A stretch of 64,000 bases of DNA from Candidatus Liberibacter europaeus (GTDB lineage: Bacteria > Pseudomonadota > Alphaproteobacteria > Rhizobiales > Rhizobiaceae): the NCBI GenBank assembly GCA_003045065.1, contig PSQJ01000002.1, positions 124,001-188,000 on the forward strand. The letters run 5' to 3'. Position numbers and translations under genes: made by a program. The notes beneath the pieces are model-generated. The model was not told the origin of the DNA, made no database searches, and saw nothing but the letters and a program-made list of their open reading frames with translations. Below are positions 19,792 to 30,700 of the stretch, in pieces. Position 1 is the first letter of the stretch. Every line of letters begins with the position of its first letter.

Positions 19792-20601
19792 TTATTTCGT
19801 CTTATTAGTGCATTTCCAACCTATTACGTAGATAATAGAAAAGGTGGCTTTTACGTTTCCTTTGCCATCAGAGTTTTCCTTTTCATAAATTTCGCTGGCG
19901 CGTATGAATAACGATTTACAGTTGTATCTTTTGCTACGTTTAACAAGAGGATTTGACATTCCCATTTTGCGTAGGTCATGCATCAAGTGGAATATTGATT
20001 TATAATATACTGTGTGAGTATCTTGATCTATAATTGGGGATGTAAAACCAGCCCTTTGTACCAAGTCACCTGCGCTTTTTATATCAATAAATGGGATGAT
20101 ACGAGGACTGGCGCCGCCAGTTAGTTCTGTTTCGGCTGTTAGTAGTGCTTTTCTTAGTTCATTAATAGTTCCTATTCCAGGAATCGCGGCTAAAAACATT
20201 CCTCCAGGCTCTAGTGCATTATTAATTTTTAATAACACGCCTAAGACATCATTTACGATATGTAAGTGCAGTGGAGATAAAATTAAGTCAATGGGCTGAG
20301 ATATAGAAGGTATTTCTTCAAAAGAAGAAATTATTATTTTGTCGTTTACGGATGCAAATTCTTTTGAAATTTCAGCACGGGTTAATTGACTAATCTTTTG
20401 TGTTTCTAGGCAAGTGCGGCCAACAACTCCTGTTACTCCATGTAGCTCCATGGCACTTGCAAAGTTTTTTTGGATCATGTTAAGTCGAAAAGATATTTCT
20501 TGGGCTACTATTTCTAGGAGAAAATAGGCGGAACTATCTTTTTGTCTGAATGCTCTGAGGCGATTTTTACTAATTAATTGCATATCAAAGATAGGTTTCA
20601 T
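19792..20601 (-). CDS. SAM-dependent methyltransferase, NDUFAF5/BioC-like
   Basis: Class I methyltransferase-fold protein. The region around GVTGVVGRT is the expected SAM-binding position, although the glycine motif is weak. IDLILSPLHLHIVNDVLGVL and LEPGGMFLAAIPGIGTINEL match the downstream motifs of the alphaproteobacterial methyltransferases related to NDUFAF5. The frame is open from a TTG at 20661, but I prefer the ATG at 20601 (269 aa). MKPIFDMQLISKNRLRA aligns with the usual start of rhizobial homologues, and no ribosome-binding site supports the TTG. In many rhizobia comF is adjacent; here comF lies 17 kb away. The substrate is unknown. Confidence 0.82.
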   Translation of the reverse strand: MKPIFDMQLISKNRLRAFRQKDSSAYFLLEIVAQEISFRLNMIQKNFASAMELHGVTGVVGRTCLETQKISQLTRAEISKEFASVNDKIIISSFEEIPSISQPIDLILSPLHLHIVNDVLGVLLKINNALEPGGMFLAAIPGIGTINELRKALLTAETELTGGASPRIIPFIDIKSAGDLVQRAGFTSPIIDQDTHTVYYKSIFHLMHDLRKMGMSNPLVKRSKRYNCKSLFIRASEIYEKENSDGKGNVKATFSIIYVIGWKCTNKTK

Positions 20602-20841
20602 TTTGGATCTTTCTATGACGCCATTTATTGTTTGCAATAGATTATCATGTGTGATCTTCAAGTATGATCATGCATATTATAAATTAAGGAAAATTTATTC
20701 GTTATCATATTACTTTCTTTTTAAGGTAATATTTTCTAAAATCTTGTGATCTATTCTTCATAAAATATAACCTTTATGTCAATTTGATACGCAAGAATTA
20801 TAGATGATAAAAATGTTTTTCATCCTGATTTTTGATGATAT

Positions 20842-22665
20842 TCAGTCATTATTAGTTTTAAGAATAGAAACGAAGGCATTTTGTGGTATTTCTACTTTTC
20901 CAAAATAACGCATGCGTTTCTTACCTTCTTTTTGTTTTTCTAGAAGTTTACGTTTACGTGTTATATCCCCTCCATAACACTTCGCTGTAACGTCTTTACG
21001 ACGAGCTCGTATTGTTTCACGGGCAATTATACGCCCTCCAATGGCTGCTTGAATTGCAATTTGAAACATTTGTTGTGGAATGAGATTTTTTAATTTTTCG
21101 CAGGTTTTTCGACCACGTTTTTCTGATATTGAGCGGTGAACAAATATAGAAAGAGCGTCTATTGGCTCATTATTTACTAGTATAGATAGTTTTACTAAAT
21201 CGCTGCTTCTATAATCAATTAAATTATAATCAAATGATGCGTATCCTTTAGAAACCGATTTAAGGCGATCATAGAAATCAAATACTACTTCATTAAGAGG
21301 CAACTCGTATGTCAACATTGCTCTATTACCGGTGTAACTAATATCCATCTGTAACCCGCGGCGTTCCTGGCATAACTCTAGTATCGCTCCTATATATTCG
21401 ATTGGAGTTATAATTGTTACATGAATCCATGGCTCCCTAAATTCAGCAATTTTCGTAATATCTGGCATATCTGATGGATTGCCGATTTTCACTATGCTAC
21501 CGTCATTCATATGGAGATGATATACAACAGATGGAGAGGTTCCTATGAGATCTAGATCAAATTCTCTATTTAGTCTTTCTTGGATAATTTCTAGATGCAA
21601 TAGGCCAAGAAAACCACATCTGAATCCAAATCCAAGAGCGGTTGAATTTTCTATTTCAAATGAGAAAGAGGCATCATTGAGTCGTAACTTATTTATTGCT
21701 ATCCGCAAATTATCAAATTGAGAAGAATCTACAGGGAACAAACCACAAAAAACCACAGGTTGCACTGGTTTAAATCCAGGCAAGGCTAAGGCAGTAGGAG
21801 CACTATCATCGGTTATAGTATCACCAACTCGAGTATGAGATACATCTTTAATAGATGCCATAATGACGCCAATTTCTCCTGGATATAGTGCATCTATATC
21901 GACCATTCTAGGGGTGAGAATGCAAATACGTTCTACCTGATATTTGGCCTTGGTTTCCATCATGCGTATGTATTGTCTCTTGTGCAGTGTTCCATCTATT
22001 ATTCTGACCAATACTATGACACCGAGATAACTATTATACCAACTATCGATGAGTAAAGCTTTGAGACTTACCTTTTCTCCTTCCTTGCTTATAGGCGGAG
22101 GTAGTTGTTGTACGATTCTTTCCAGAAGAAGTGGGATTCCGTTTCCTGTTTTTGCTGATACTAGTAAAGCATCTTTTGCGGATATTCCGATTGTTTCCTC
22201 AATTTGTTGTTTTACACGATCTGGATCTGCTGATGGTAAATCGGCTTTATTGAGCGCAATGATAAACTCATGGTCGTTTTCAATAGCTTTATAAAAATTG
22301 GCAAGTGTTTGCGCTTCCACTCCTTGGCTTGCATCAACAACAAGAATAGATCCTTCACAAGCTGATAAAGATCTAGAAACCTCGTATGTAAAATCTACGT
22401 GTCCAGGTGTATCAATTAGGTTTAAGATATAATTATGACCATCATCGCCTGTATAATTGAGTCGAACTGTTTGTGCCTTGATCGTTATTCCTCTTTCACG
22501 TTCTATCTCCATATTATCAAGTACTTGCGATAACATTTCGCGTTCAGTTAGTCCTTTACAGTGTTGAATAAATCGATCTGCAATGGTTGATTTTCCATGG
22601 TCAATATGAGCTATGATAGAGAAATTGCGTATTCTTGAAATAGGTGTTATGTTTTTATTCATCAT
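20842..22665 (-). CDS. lepA: Elongation factor 4 (LepA) GTPase
   Basis: Ribosome-associated translational GTPase. It has 607 aa, with G1 AHIDHGKST, the G2/G3 region DTPGHVDF, G4 NKAD and G5 SAKTGNG. The LepA-specific C-terminal domain includes [20 protein letters not shown], near the tail that reaches the peptidyl-transferase side. The ATG at 22665 (second codon also ATG) gives the normal N-terminus. It is divergent from infC with about 230 bases between. Confidence 0.97.
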   Translation of the reverse strand: MMNKNITPISRIRNFSIIAHIDHGKSTIADRFIQHCKGLTEREMLSQVLDNMEIERERGITIKAQTVRLNYTGDDGHNYILNLIDTPGHVDFTYEVSRSLSACEGSILVVDASQGVEAQTLANFYKAIENDHEFIIALNKADLPSADPDRVKQQIEETIGISAKDALLVSAKTGNGIPLLLERIVQQLPPPISKEGEKVSLKALLIDSWYNSYLGVIVLVRIIDGTLHKRQYIRMMETKAKYQVERICILTPRMVDIDALYPGEIGVIMASIKDVSHTRVGDTITDDSAPTALALPGFKPVQPVVFCGLFPVDSSQFDNLRIAINKLRLNDASFSFEIENSTALGFGFRCGFLGLLHLEIIQERLNREFDLDLIGTSPSVVYHLHMNDGSIVKIGNPSDMPDITKIAEFREPWIHVTIITPIEYIGAILELCQERRGLQMDISYTGNRAMLTYELPLNEVVFDFYDRLKSVSKGYASFDYNLIDYRSSDLVKLSILVNNEPIDALSIFVHRSISEKRGRKTCEKLKNLIPQQMFQIAIQAAIGGRIIARETIRARRKDVTAKCYGGDITRKRKLLEKQKEGKKRMRYFGKVEIPQNAFVSILKTNND

Positions 22666-22883
22666 ATCACTATAGCAACAGATAATAGTTATCGCAAAAG
22701 AAAAAGGATTGTCATATTAATTTCATGAATAATAATGTAAGTGTTATGTAAATACATAAAGATTTTTCTGTTGTTTTAGGTCATTTTAAATGGACTATTG
22801 AAAAGTTAAAAAGATTAAATTATATTTGTCTAGAATGAACAGATCAGTGCTTGCACTTTATCTAGGATTACTATTTTTTTTGT

Positions 22884-22890
22884 TAAGGAG
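22884..22890 (+). promoter_or_regulatory. Ribosome-binding site that decides the infC start
   Basis: TAAGGAG ends two bases before the in-frame GTG at 22893 but eight bases before the ATT at 22899. The optimal spacing therefore favours initiation at ATT, the rare start codon known for infC in E. coli and other bacteria. Confidence 0.65.
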
Positions 22891-22898
22891 ACGTGGTT

Positions 22899-23453
22899 AT
22901 TCGCAAGGTATTGGGATCATCTAAGTCGTTTGGGGAAATAAAAAACAAATATCTTATTATAGATAAGATATCACACGACACCCCAGAAATTATTAGGCTT
23001 GTGGATGATACTGGCCAGAGTCCGAAGGAGATGAGCGTTACTGAAGCTTTAAGTATTTCTTATGACAACAACCTTGATCTTGTGGTGATTAATCCTTCAG
23101 TTTCTCCTCCTATATGCAAAATGATTGATTTGCGTAAGCATGCTTATACCATTCGAAAAAATGCTTCAGAAGCTCGTAAAAAACAGAAGACGGTTGAGAC
23201 AAAAGAAATAAAGTTTCGTCCTGTTATTGATGACTCTGATTATAAGGTCAAAATAAAGTCTTTAACTAAATTTTTGGCAAAAGGCTACAAAGTTAAAGTA
23301 GATATCAGTTTTCGTGGACGTGAAATAGCGCACAAAGATGTTGGGCGTGCTCTGTTCAATAGGATTAAGGTTGATGTAAGTGACGTAGCTAAGATTGAGA
23401 ATGAGACAACATCTGATATTCGTCATATGATTATGATCTTATCTTCTAAGTGA
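22899..23453 (+). CDS. infC: Translation initiation factor IF-3
   Basis: Binds the 30S subunit, checks initiator tRNA and start codon, and prevents premature subunit joining. The N-domain carries EALSISYDNNLDLVVINPS and PPICKMIDLRKHAY. A lysine-rich linker follows (ARKKQKTVETKEIKFRPVI) and then the C-domain with VDISFRGREIAHKDVGRAL. I start it at ATT 22899 (184 aa) on ribosome-binding-site spacing; a GTG at 22893 would add two residues. The infC-rpmI-rplT order is the classical IF3-L35-L20 operon. Confidence 0.92.
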   Translation: MRKVLGSSKSFGEIKNKYLIIDKISHDTPEIIRLVDDTGQSPKEMSVTEALSISYDNNLDLVVINPSVSPPICKMIDLRKHAYTIRKNASEARKKQKTVETKEIKFRPVIDDSDYKVKIKSLTKFLAKGYKVKVDISFRGREIAHKDVGRALFNRIKVDVSDVAKIENETTSDIRHMIMILSSK

Positions 23454-23627
23454 TTATAGTTTTTAACGTTATTGTGTCTTGAACATTTGTTTTGTTCCGT
23501 ATATTATCATGATTGGGATTTGCTATATAGGTTTATAGTAGGTTATCCTTTTTATTTAGTTTTTGCTAATTGTTTCCCTATATTAAGGAGATAGTTTGTT
23601 TCTTTTGCTTGAAGTGAGGTTGAATAA

Positions 23628-23831
23628 ATGCCTAAGATGAAAACAAATTCTTCTGCTAAGAAGCGTTTTAAGATTACTGCTTGTGGAAAAGTTTTAGCAC
23701 AAGCAGCTGGCAAGCGCCATGGGATGATCAAGAGGTCGAATAAGTTTATCAGAGATGCGCGGGGTAATATGGTTTTAGCGGCTTCTGATGCTAAGAAGAT
23801 CATAAAGAGCTATCTTCCCAATGGTGGTTAG
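23628..23831 (+). CDS. rpmI: 50S ribosomal protein L35
   Basis: Basic protein of 67 aa with the L35 signature [20 protein letters not shown], then KRHGMIKRS and the tail [10 protein letters not shown]. It lies between infC and rplT. Confidence 0.97.
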   Translation: MPKMKTNSSAKKRFKITACGKVLAQAAGKRHGMIKRSNKFIRDARGNMVLAASDAKKIIKSYLPNGG

Positions 23832-23875
23832 TGTTAATGGGTGAGGTAGGTTTTCTTTCTTGAGGGGGTATAATA

Positions 23876-24262
23876 GTGACTCGTGTTAAAAGGGGTGTTG
23901 TTAATAGAGCTAATCACAGCAAAGTTCTAAAATTAGCAAAAGGTTTTTATGGTCGTCGTAAAAATACTATACGTGTTGCTAAAGCTGCTGTGGATCGTGC
24001 TAGACAGTATGCTTATCGTGATCGCAGAGTTAAAAAGCGAGATTTTAGGTCCTTGTGGATTCAGCGTATTAATGCAGCCGTTCGCTTGCGTGGTTTAAAA
24101 TATTCTGAATTTATTAATGGATTGAAAAAGGCAGATGTAATTCTTGATCGGAAAGTTATGTCTGATCTTGCTATTGAAAAACCACAGTGTTTTGATAAAA
24201 TTGTAGAAATTGCAAGAGGTAATCTGTCGTATCTAAAAGATATGCAATTTGCTCAAAAATGA
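23876..24262 (+). CDS. rplT: 50S ribosomal protein L20
   Basis: Binds 23S rRNA early in 50S assembly. It has 128 aa starting with a GTG, preceded by a strong GAGGGGG (23862-23868). Conserved segments include [19 protein letters not shown] and [20 protein letters not shown]. In some bacteria L20 represses the infC-rpmI-rplT messenger; nothing here proves that. It is 44 bases downstream of rpmI. Confidence 0.97.
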   Translation: MTRVKRGVVNRANHSKVLKLAKGFYGRRKNTIRVAKAAVDRARQYAYRDRRVKKRDFRSLWIQRINAAVRLRGLKYSEFINGLKKADVILDRKVMSDLAIEKPQCFDKIVEIARGNLSYLKDMQFAQK

Positions 24263-24419
24263 TTACATTCTTCTATTAATAGTTGTTTATGCTCCATGGG
24301 ATCCAAAGTTTTGGCGAAGTGGTGTATTGTTTTTGTTTGTACAAAAGATTGATTTGCATTCTTAATTGTTATTGTTAACATTGTGTATTTGAAGTTTTGG
24401 GGGTTGTACTGATTAATAA

Positions 24420-25529
24420 GTGTATTTTTCGATGACTAACAGTAATACTTTTGACGATGATTTGAGAATATTGAGGTCTTCAACAATAGATTCAATTTCC
24501 TGTGCTTCTGATGTAGATCAGCTTGAAGCTATTCGTATTTCTGTTCTTGGTAAAAAAGGTACTATCACCAATTTTTTGAAAGATTTAAAGAATCTAGATA
24601 CGGATCTGAAACGCTCTAGAGGTTTTGTTCTTAATGAGCTTAAGGTTGAGTTGTTTGAAAAAATCTCGGCTCGTAGAGAATTTTTAAAGAATATTGCCGT
24701 TATTAAACAGTTATCGTCTGAATCTGTTGATGTTACTTTGCCGGTTCGTTCTTCTCCATGTCATAGAGGTCGTGTTCATCCAATTACTCAGGTTATTGAT
24801 GAGGTGACGTGTATTTTTATGGACATGGGTTTTGTTGTAGAGGAGGGGGCTGACATTGAAACGGATTACTATAATTTCAGCGCGTTGAATTTCCCAGATG
24901 CTCATCCTGCTCGTCAAATGCATGATACTTTTTTTATGAACGGAATTGATAAAAAAAAGCATAAGCTTCTGCGTACGCATACTTCTCCAGTGCAGATTAG
25001 GATTATGGAATCTCAGGATTTGCCGATAAAAGCTATTATTCCTGGAAAAACATATCGTCGAGATTCCGATTCTACTCATTCGCCTATGTTTCATCAGATT
25101 GAAGGATTGGTTGTTAATGAATTTGCAACAATTGCTAATCTACGTTGGCTTATTGAGTCTTTTTGCAAGTCGTTTTTTGAAATTAATTCTCTTAAAATGA
25201 GATTTCGACCGTCATTCTTCCCCTTTACAGAGCCTTCTTTTGAAGTTGATATTCAGTGTAGTCGCCATGATGGTATTATAAAATTTGGTGAGGGTACTGA
25301 ATGGATGGAGATTTTAGGATGTGGTATGGTGCATCCTAAGGTGTTAAGTAATGTTGGTATTGATCCGGATTTATATCAAGGATTTGCTTGGGGAATTGGT
25401 CTTGATCGTTTAGCTATGTTAAAATACGGAATGCCTGATATACGTGATTTTTTTGGAGCTGATGTTAGATGGATTGAGAATTATGGTTTTTCTCCACTTG
25501 AAGTTCCACCTTTGTTTTATTCCTCATAA
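24420..25529 (+). CDS. pheS: Phenylalanine-tRNA ligase alpha subunit
   Basis: Catalytic subunit of the alpha2-beta2 synthetase. It has an N-terminal coiled-coil that binds tRNA, followed by a class II core. Visible are motif 2 ([20 protein letters not shown] and [20 protein letters not shown]) and motif 3 ([16 protein letters not shown]). The FTEPSFEVD phenylalanine-pocket segment is present. The start is either GTG at 24420 or ATG at 24432 (365 aa); neither has a compelling ribosome-binding site. It forms an operon with pheT, 15 bases downstream. Confidence 0.96.
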   Translation: MYFSMTNSNTFDDDLRILRSSTIDSISCASDVDQLEAIRISVLGKKGTITNFLKDLKNLDTDLKRSRGFVLNELKVELFEKISARREFLKNIAVIKQLSSESVDVTLPVRSSPCHRGRVHPITQVIDEVTCIFMDMGFVVEEGADIETDYYNFSALNFPDAHPARQMHDTFFMNGIDKKKHKLLRTHTSPVQIRIMESQDLPIKAIIPGKTYRRDSDSTHSPMFHQIEGLVVNEFATIANLRWLIESFCKSFFEINSLKMRFRPSFFPFTEPSFEVDIQCSRHDGIIKFGEGTEWMEILGCGMVHPKVLSNVGIDPDLYQGFAWGIGLDRLAMLKYGMPDIRDFFGADVRWIENYGFSPLEVPPLFYSS

Positions 25530-25544
25530 TAAGGATAAATTCAC

Positions 25545-27968
25545 TTGAAATTTACATTGTCATGGTTAAAAGAGCATATTATTGTAGATTGTAGTCTTGA
25601 AGAAATATGCTGTAAGTTAACTTCTATTGGTCTTGAAGTTGAAAAGGTTGATGATAGAAGTGCCTTATCACCCTTTAAGATTGTCAAAATACTCTCAGTA
25701 GATCATCATCCTGCCTCAAATAATCTAAAGATACTAAAGATTGATATTGGTCAACAAGATAACATGCAAGTTGTTTGTGGAGCCAATAATGTTAAGGTTG
25801 GTTTGTTAGGTGTTTGGGCTTCTCCTGGTAGTTGTGTTCCAAGCACTAATATGAAAATTAATAAGAGCAATATTCGAGGCGTTGAAAGCTTTGGTATGAT
25901 GTGTTCTGAAAAAGAGTTGATGTTGTCAGACAATCATATAGGTATTATGGAATTGTCTGATGATGCTCCTATAGGAGGAAAGTTTATCGATTATTTTGGA
26001 TTATCTGATCCAATTATTGAAATTGCTTTGACTCCAAATCGATCAGATTGTGCTGGAGTGCGTGGGATTGCTATGGATTTAGCAGCTTCTGGTTTAGGGA
26101 CATTAAAGGTAATAAATACTCCTGTATTTATTACCTCTGGCACAATTCCATTAGATATCAAAATTGATTTAGATGACTTGGATTTGTGTAAAGGATTTGC
26201 TATGTGCCACGTGAAGGGGGTACGTAACGGTCTTTCTCCTGATTGGATGCGTAAAAGATTGGAAGCTGTTGGATTGCGTTCCATAAGCACGCTTGTAGAT
26301 ATTACAAACTATATTGCTCTAGATCTAGGATATCCTTTGCATGTATTTGATTCTGATAAAATATCGGGAAATATTGTGGTACGTCGTGCGAGTGATGGTG
26401 AAAAAATTGTAGCTTTAAATGATAAAATATATGATCTATCACCTGATAATGTTATTATCTCTTCTGATAAAGTTATTGAATCTATCGCAGGTATAATTGG
26501 TGGGAAAAGTGCTGATTGTGATGATGATACAGTAAATGTTCTTATTGAATCAGCTTTATGGAATCCTGCGAATATATCTCGCTCAGGTCAAAGTTTAGGA
26601 ATAATCACTGATTCTCGGTATCGTTTTGAACGTGGAGTTGATTTGCAAGGTATGATACCTGCTCTTAAAAAAGCAGTATCGTTGATTGTATCTTTATGTG
26701 GAGGAGTGCCTTCTGAAATTTGTATTAAACAACATGAAGAATATAAGCCTCGTAAAATTGAATTTGTTAATTCAGAAGTGAAGCGATTATCTGGCATTGA
26801 TGTTGCTGATAAAGATAGTTTCCATATTTTGCAAAAGCTTGGGTTTGGTATTGATAATTTAAATGGCAAATCAATAGTTTCAGTACCTTCGTGGCGTCAT
26901 GATATTGATAACAAAGCTGATTTGGTAGAGGAAATTTTGCGGATTTATGGTGTTGATAGAATTAAGGGTGAGCCATTTTATCTGAGTCCAAATGAAAGTA
27001 AAGGTAGTTTATCTTTACAGCAAATGAGGATTCGCTTATCAAAGCGGATTCTTGCTGCTCGTGCTATGATGGAAGTAATAACTTGGTCTTTTATTCCGAA
27101 AAAACAATCAATTCTTTTTGGAGGAGGGGGGACTGAATTAGAGATTTTAAATCCTATTTCTTCAGATATGTCTGATATGCGGACATCTATTTTGCCTAGC
27201 TTATTAGCTGCTGTTAAGCGAAATGTTGATCGTGCAACCATGGATCTTTCCATATTTGAGGTATCTCATGTTTATGAAAATGATAGACCTGAAGGTCAAA
27301 AGTGTATGGCAGCAGGAGTTAGGAAAGGATCTTCTCGTTTAGATGGATATGGAAGATTTTGGATAGAAAAACATGGAGATAAGTGCAGATATGTAGATGT
27401 ATTTGACTCTAAGGGAGATGCATTAGCGGTAATTGAACCTTTTGTTTCTATTGATTCAATTAAAATTGAAGCTAGTGCTCCTTCTTGGTATCATCCTGGC
27501 CGTTCTGGGACAATTAAGATAGGCAAGGATATTGTCTTGGGTTATTTTGGAGAATTTCATCCTGATGTTTTATGTTTTTTTGGGTTATCTGGCTCTATAT
27601 GTGGTTTTGAAGTTTTTATTGATTCAATTCCCATTTCTGAAAAGAGACGTAAGATAACCAAGAAAATAGCATCCATTTCTTCTTTGCATCCAATTAGACG
27701 TGATTTTTCTTTTTTGATAGATAAATCTACTCCTGCAGGAACTATTATTGATATAGTTAAAAAAGTTGATAGAAAACTAATAGTTAGTGTGGATGTTTTT
27801 GATGTTTTTGAAGGAAAATCACTAGGAGATAGTAAAAAATCTATTGCCATTGAAGTTCTAATTCAACCTTTGAAAAGTACTTTATGTGATGATGACGTTA
27901 AGGATTTGACAGATCGTATTGTTGAAAGTGTAATCAAAAACACGAAAGCTGTATTACGTTCAGCGTGA
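25545..27968 (+). CDS. pheT: Phenylalanine-tRNA ligase beta subunit
   Basis: Beta subunit of 807 aa with all usual modules. These are the tRNA-binding OB fold (ILSVDHHPASNNLKILKIDI), the B3/B4 editing domain, B5, the catalytic-like core (ESALWNPANISRSGQSLGI, TDSRYRFERGVD), and the C-terminal ferredoxin-fold anticodon-binding domain (LHPIRRDFSFLID). The start is TTG at 25545, supported by AAGGA at 25531-25535. It is co-transcribed with pheS. Confidence 0.96.
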   Translation: MKFTLSWLKEHIIVDCSLEEICCKLTSIGLEVEKVDDRSALSPFKIVKILSVDHHPASNNLKILKIDIGQQDNMQVVCGANNVKVGLLGVWASPGSCVPSTNMKINKSNIRGVESFGMMCSEKELMLSDNHIGIMELSDDAPIGGKFIDYFGLSDPIIEIALTPNRSDCAGVRGIAMDLAASGLGTLKVINTPVFITSGTIPLDIKIDLDDLDLCKGFAMCHVKGVRNGLSPDWMRKRLEAVGLRSISTLVDITNYIALDLGYPLHVFDSDKISGNIVVRRASDGEKIVALNDKIYDLSPDNVIISSDKVIESIAGIIGGKSADCDDDTVNVLIESALWNPANISRSGQSLGIITDSRYRFERGVDLQGMIPALKKAVSLIVSLCGGVPSEICIKQHEEYKPRKIEFVNSEVKRLSGIDVADKDSFHILQKLGFGIDNLNGKSIVSVPSWRHDIDNKADLVEEILRIYGVDRIKGEPFYLSPNESKGSLSLQQMRIRLSKRILAARAMMEVITWSFIPKKQSILFGGGGTELEILNPISSDMSDMRTSILPSLLAAVKRNVDRATMDLSIFEVSHVYENDRPEGQKCMAAGVRKGSSRLDGYGRFWIEKHGDKCRYVDVFDSKGDALAVIEPFVSIDSIKIEASAPSWYHPGRSGTIKIGKDIVLGYFGEFHPDVLCFFGLSGSICGFEVFIDSIPISEKRRKITKKIASISSLHPIRRDFSFLIDKSTPAGTIIDIVKKVDRKLIVSVDVFDVFEGKSLGDSKKSIAIEVLIQPLKSTLCDDDVKDLTDRIVESVIKNTKAVLRSA

Positions 27969-28327
27969 AGTATTTTTTTGTATCGTATTGTTTAAATTAA
28001 GTTACTTTAGTTTCTATTGTATAGGATGTAATCCTGTCATATTTAATCGTTGGTTTTTCTGCCTATGAAAAACAATGAATGATATCTTACTGTATTGGTA
28101 TGAAAACATCTCATATTTGATGTTTAATATATTTGAAAATATAATTTTTTACTTGAAATGGAATTTTACTATAATTTCTGATCATTAAGGTCATTTTTGA
28201 TCAATATTGATTAGTTAATACAATATAAAAAAATTGAATTAATTATATATTATGTTAACATACATTTGATTCGTGATGTTTTCAAGGTGCATCTTTTGTT
28301 TGACAGTATATTGAGGATTTATAAGTT
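27969..28327. other. 359-bp spacer between pheT and the porin gene
   Basis: AT-rich, no ORF. The last 100 bases should hold the porin promoter. I could not assign -10 and -35 boxes with confidence, and no clear terminator follows pheT. Confidence 0.5.
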
Positions 28328-29287
28328 ATGAAATTAAAAGCTGTTTTATTGGGATCTTCGGTTATCATGTCGTTTGCCTCATATGTTGAAGCTGCTCCAT
28401 TAGTTAGTAACAATTTTGGCAGTATTTGTGGTGTTGGCTATTCTCGTGTTGGTTCGGGATCATGTGTTAAACTTGGTGGTAATATTGATGTGGGGGGCAA
28501 ATATGTTCGAACTGCTGATAAAAAATCATTAATAAATCCTGTTATAAAAGGAACTTTTTCTTTAGATACTATAACTGGTATGCCATCAGGAATTCCTCTA
28601 GAGGGTTCCATGAAATTAGCTCTTTCTGAAAGTAAGCCTACAGGTGATTTTGCAAATTTACAGTTGCCTGTTTTAGATTTTGCATACATTAGATACAATG
28701 GTGTGAAACTTGGTTATTATACGCCTTGGGATATGAAGCCTTATCCAGGAGTTAATTTGATGCCCAAGGATAAGAATATGTATTCTGCTTCATATCAGCG
28801 TGTTGTTAAGCGTGTAAAATTAGGTATATCTGCAGATGTTCTGCAAGTATTAAAAGAACCTGCTAATAAACGCCAGTGTGGAATCGGTTATATGATGTCT
28901 ATTATCGGCGGAAATAGAACTTTTACGCTTACAGGTGGATATGATATTGCACAAGGGAATGCGGTTGTTCGGGGTGTTGTTAGTTCTAAAATTGGTTCTA
29001 ATGTCCTTGATTTTATTGGGATGTGGACAAGTGGTGAGAGTATTTACTCTAATCAGAAGAAATATTCTGTTGCTGCTTCATATAATTTTGATGCTACAAG
29101 TAAATTAAAGATTAATCCGGCTTTGCAATATTCCTTTGATAATAAGGATGTATATACTGTGGGATTTGGTGCTAAGTTTAGTTATGAAATATCTAAAGCA
29201 TTATCGGCAAGTATAACTGCTGAAGGTGATGTGACTGACAGCGATATCATGCCAAAAATTTCGATCAGTTTAAGTCATTCTTTCTAA
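28328..29287 (+). CDS. Outer-membrane porin (alphaproteobacterial Porin_2 type)
   Basis: Predicted beta-barrel porin of 319 aa. A signal peptide is clear (MKLKAVLLGSSVIMSFASYV, then EAAP, cleavage near residue 23). The mature N-terminus contains the CGVGYSRVGSGSCVKLGGNI region, which resembles the constricted start of rhizobial porins including its two cysteines. The C-terminus ends in alternating strands and a terminal Phe (ISLSHSF), the signal for outer-membrane assembly. It is shorter than typical rhizobial porins. It stands alone between pheT and tRNA-Gln. Confidence 0.85.
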   Translation: MKLKAVLLGSSVIMSFASYVEAAPLVSNNFGSICGVGYSRVGSGSCVKLGGNIDVGGKYVRTADKKSLINPVIKGTFSLDTITGMPSGIPLEGSMKLALSESKPTGDFANLQLPVLDFAYIRYNGVKLGYYTPWDMKPYPGVNLMPKDKNMYSASYQRVVKRVKLGISADVLQVLKEPANKRQCGIGYMMSIIGGNRTFTLTGGYDIAQGNAVVRGVVSSKIGSNVLDFIGMWTSGESIYSNQKKYSVAASYNFDATSKLKINPALQYSFDNKDVYTVGFGAKFSYEISKALSASITAEGDVTDSDIMPKISISLSHSF

Positions 29288-29520
29288 AAGTCATATATTT
29301 TCAATTTGTAAATTGAATTTATAAATAACCGCAACTAAAGAAAATAAATTTATATTTTCAATTATGTTGTAATTCTTTAGAGTGTAGGCAATTTTGTGTG
29401 AATCATATTGATGGTGTTGATATATACAACAGATAAAGTATTCTTGTTAAAGTAACAATCTATTGCACCATTAATATGATTTCTAAAAGTATTCATTGAG
29501 AAACATTTGTTTCTAATTAT

Positions 29521-29594
29521 TGGCTGGGGAACTTGGATTCGAACCAAGATTAACGGAGTCAGAGTCCGTCGTTCTACCGTTGAACTATTCCCCA
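29521..29594 (-). tRNA. tRNA-Gln (anticodon CTG)
   Basis: A 74-base cloverleaf on the minus strand. The acceptor stem is TGGGGAA / TTCCCCA, the D-arm is GTTC..GAAC, the anticodon arm is ACGGA-CTCTGAC-TCCGT and the T-arm is CTTGG-TTCGAAT-CCAAG. The 3' CCA is encoded (29521-29523). The anticodon CTG reads CAG codons. Confidence 0.96.
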
Positions 29595-30007
29595 ATGTGG
29601 CTACGTACATGTTTCATGAAATCTTAAGATGAATAAGATATTTCAATGTAATCGCATTAATACATCATTGTTTGGAACATCAAGACAAATTTATATCAAG
29701 ATAATCCCTAAATATTTTTTTATCAATAGTATTAATGTAGCAATTAATATTATTCTATCAAAATAGTAGAAAAATGATATTTTAAAATTCATAATATTAT
29801 TAATGTTGGTTCAAAGCTTTGTGATTCTTTATACAAATATGATTTGTTCACATGATATCCTAAATGAATCAAAAAATTTCTTTTATTAGTGGTTTGATTT
29901 TACAAAATATTCTACAACTATTTTAGTATAGTAAATTAACTTACTAGATAAAGTCGTTTTTGAATATGTATGTCATTGGTTTTTAGATAAGGGAGAAGAA
30001 AAAAGCT
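29595..30007. other. 413-bp spacer between tRNA-Gln and rlmE
   Basis: AT-rich with no gene on either strand. It should contain promoters for tRNA-Gln (minus) and rlmE (plus). A GGGAGAAG ribosome-binding site for rlmE lies at its right end. Confidence 0.5.
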
Positions 30008-30700
30008 ATGGCTAAGTTATTTGGCGGTTCTTCTCGTCGTGATTTGACTAATAAGGTTAAAAATAATTCTTTTCATGAATCTTCTCGTAATTGGGTACAT
30101 CGTCATATCAATGATCCTTATGTACAAAAAGCAAAATTAGAGGGTTGGCGTGCTCGTTCTGCGTATAAATTGCTTCAGATTAATGAAAAATATCGAATAC
30201 TTCGACCTTCCAGTCGTATTGTTGATCTTGGATCTGCTCCAGGAAGTTGGTCACAAGTTGCAGCACGTGTGACTGGTTCAAAATCTGATGAAATTCGTAT
30301 TGCTGCTATAGATATATTAGACATGGAGCCTATTCCAGGGGTCAAGTTTTTTAAATTTGACTTTTTAGATTTAGAATCCTGGGATTTTATATCTCATGCA
30401 ATAGGTGGCAAGCCTGATCTTGTTCTTTCTGATATGGCTTATCCTACTATCGGTCATCGAAAAACTGATCATTTGCGCACCATGAGTTTGTGTGAAGCCG
30501 CATCGTCATTTGCCTTGGAAGTGTTAAGTGAAAATGGTGATTTTCTTGTCAAAACATTTCAAGGCGGAACGAGCAATGATATATTATCTATTCTTAAAAA
30601 TAACTTTCGAAAAGTGAAGCATATTAAACCTATGGCATCACGTGCAGAATCAGTGGAAATGTTTTTGCTTGCACAGGGATTTTATAAGTCTAAAAAATGA
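30008..30700 (+). CDS. rlmE: 23S rRNA (uridine-2'-O-)-methyltransferase RlmE (FtsJ/RrmJ)
   Basis: Methylates the ribose of a 23S rRNA A-loop uridine during late 50S assembly. It has 230 aa with N-terminal [19 protein letters not shown] substrate contact ([20 protein letters not shown]). SAM motif I is [14 protein letters not shown], and [20 protein letters not shown] carries the catalytic aspartate. [17 protein letters not shown] carries the catalytic lysine. An asparagine/basic N-terminal extension of about 40 residues is common in alphaproteobacteria. Confidence 0.95.
   Translation: MAKLFGGSSRRDLTNKVKNNSFHESSRNWVHRHINDPYVQKAKLEGWRARSAYKLLQINEKYRILRPSSRIVDLGSAPGSWSQVAARVTGSKSDEIRIAAIDILDMEPIPGVKFFKFDFLDLESWDFISHAIGGKPDLVLSDMAYPTIGHRKTDHLRTMSLCEAASSFALEVLSENGDFLVKTFQGGTSNDILSILKNNFRKVKHIKPMASRAESVEMFLLAQGFYKSKK

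Noticed and set aside
20803..20824. Hairpin GATGA..TCATC after lepA as terminator
   Set aside because: The stem is short and A/T-rich and no T-run follows on the minus strand.
29377..29610. Minus-strand 77-codon frame
   Set aside because: It runs through tRNA-Gln and has no protein similarity; it is a shadow of the tRNA.
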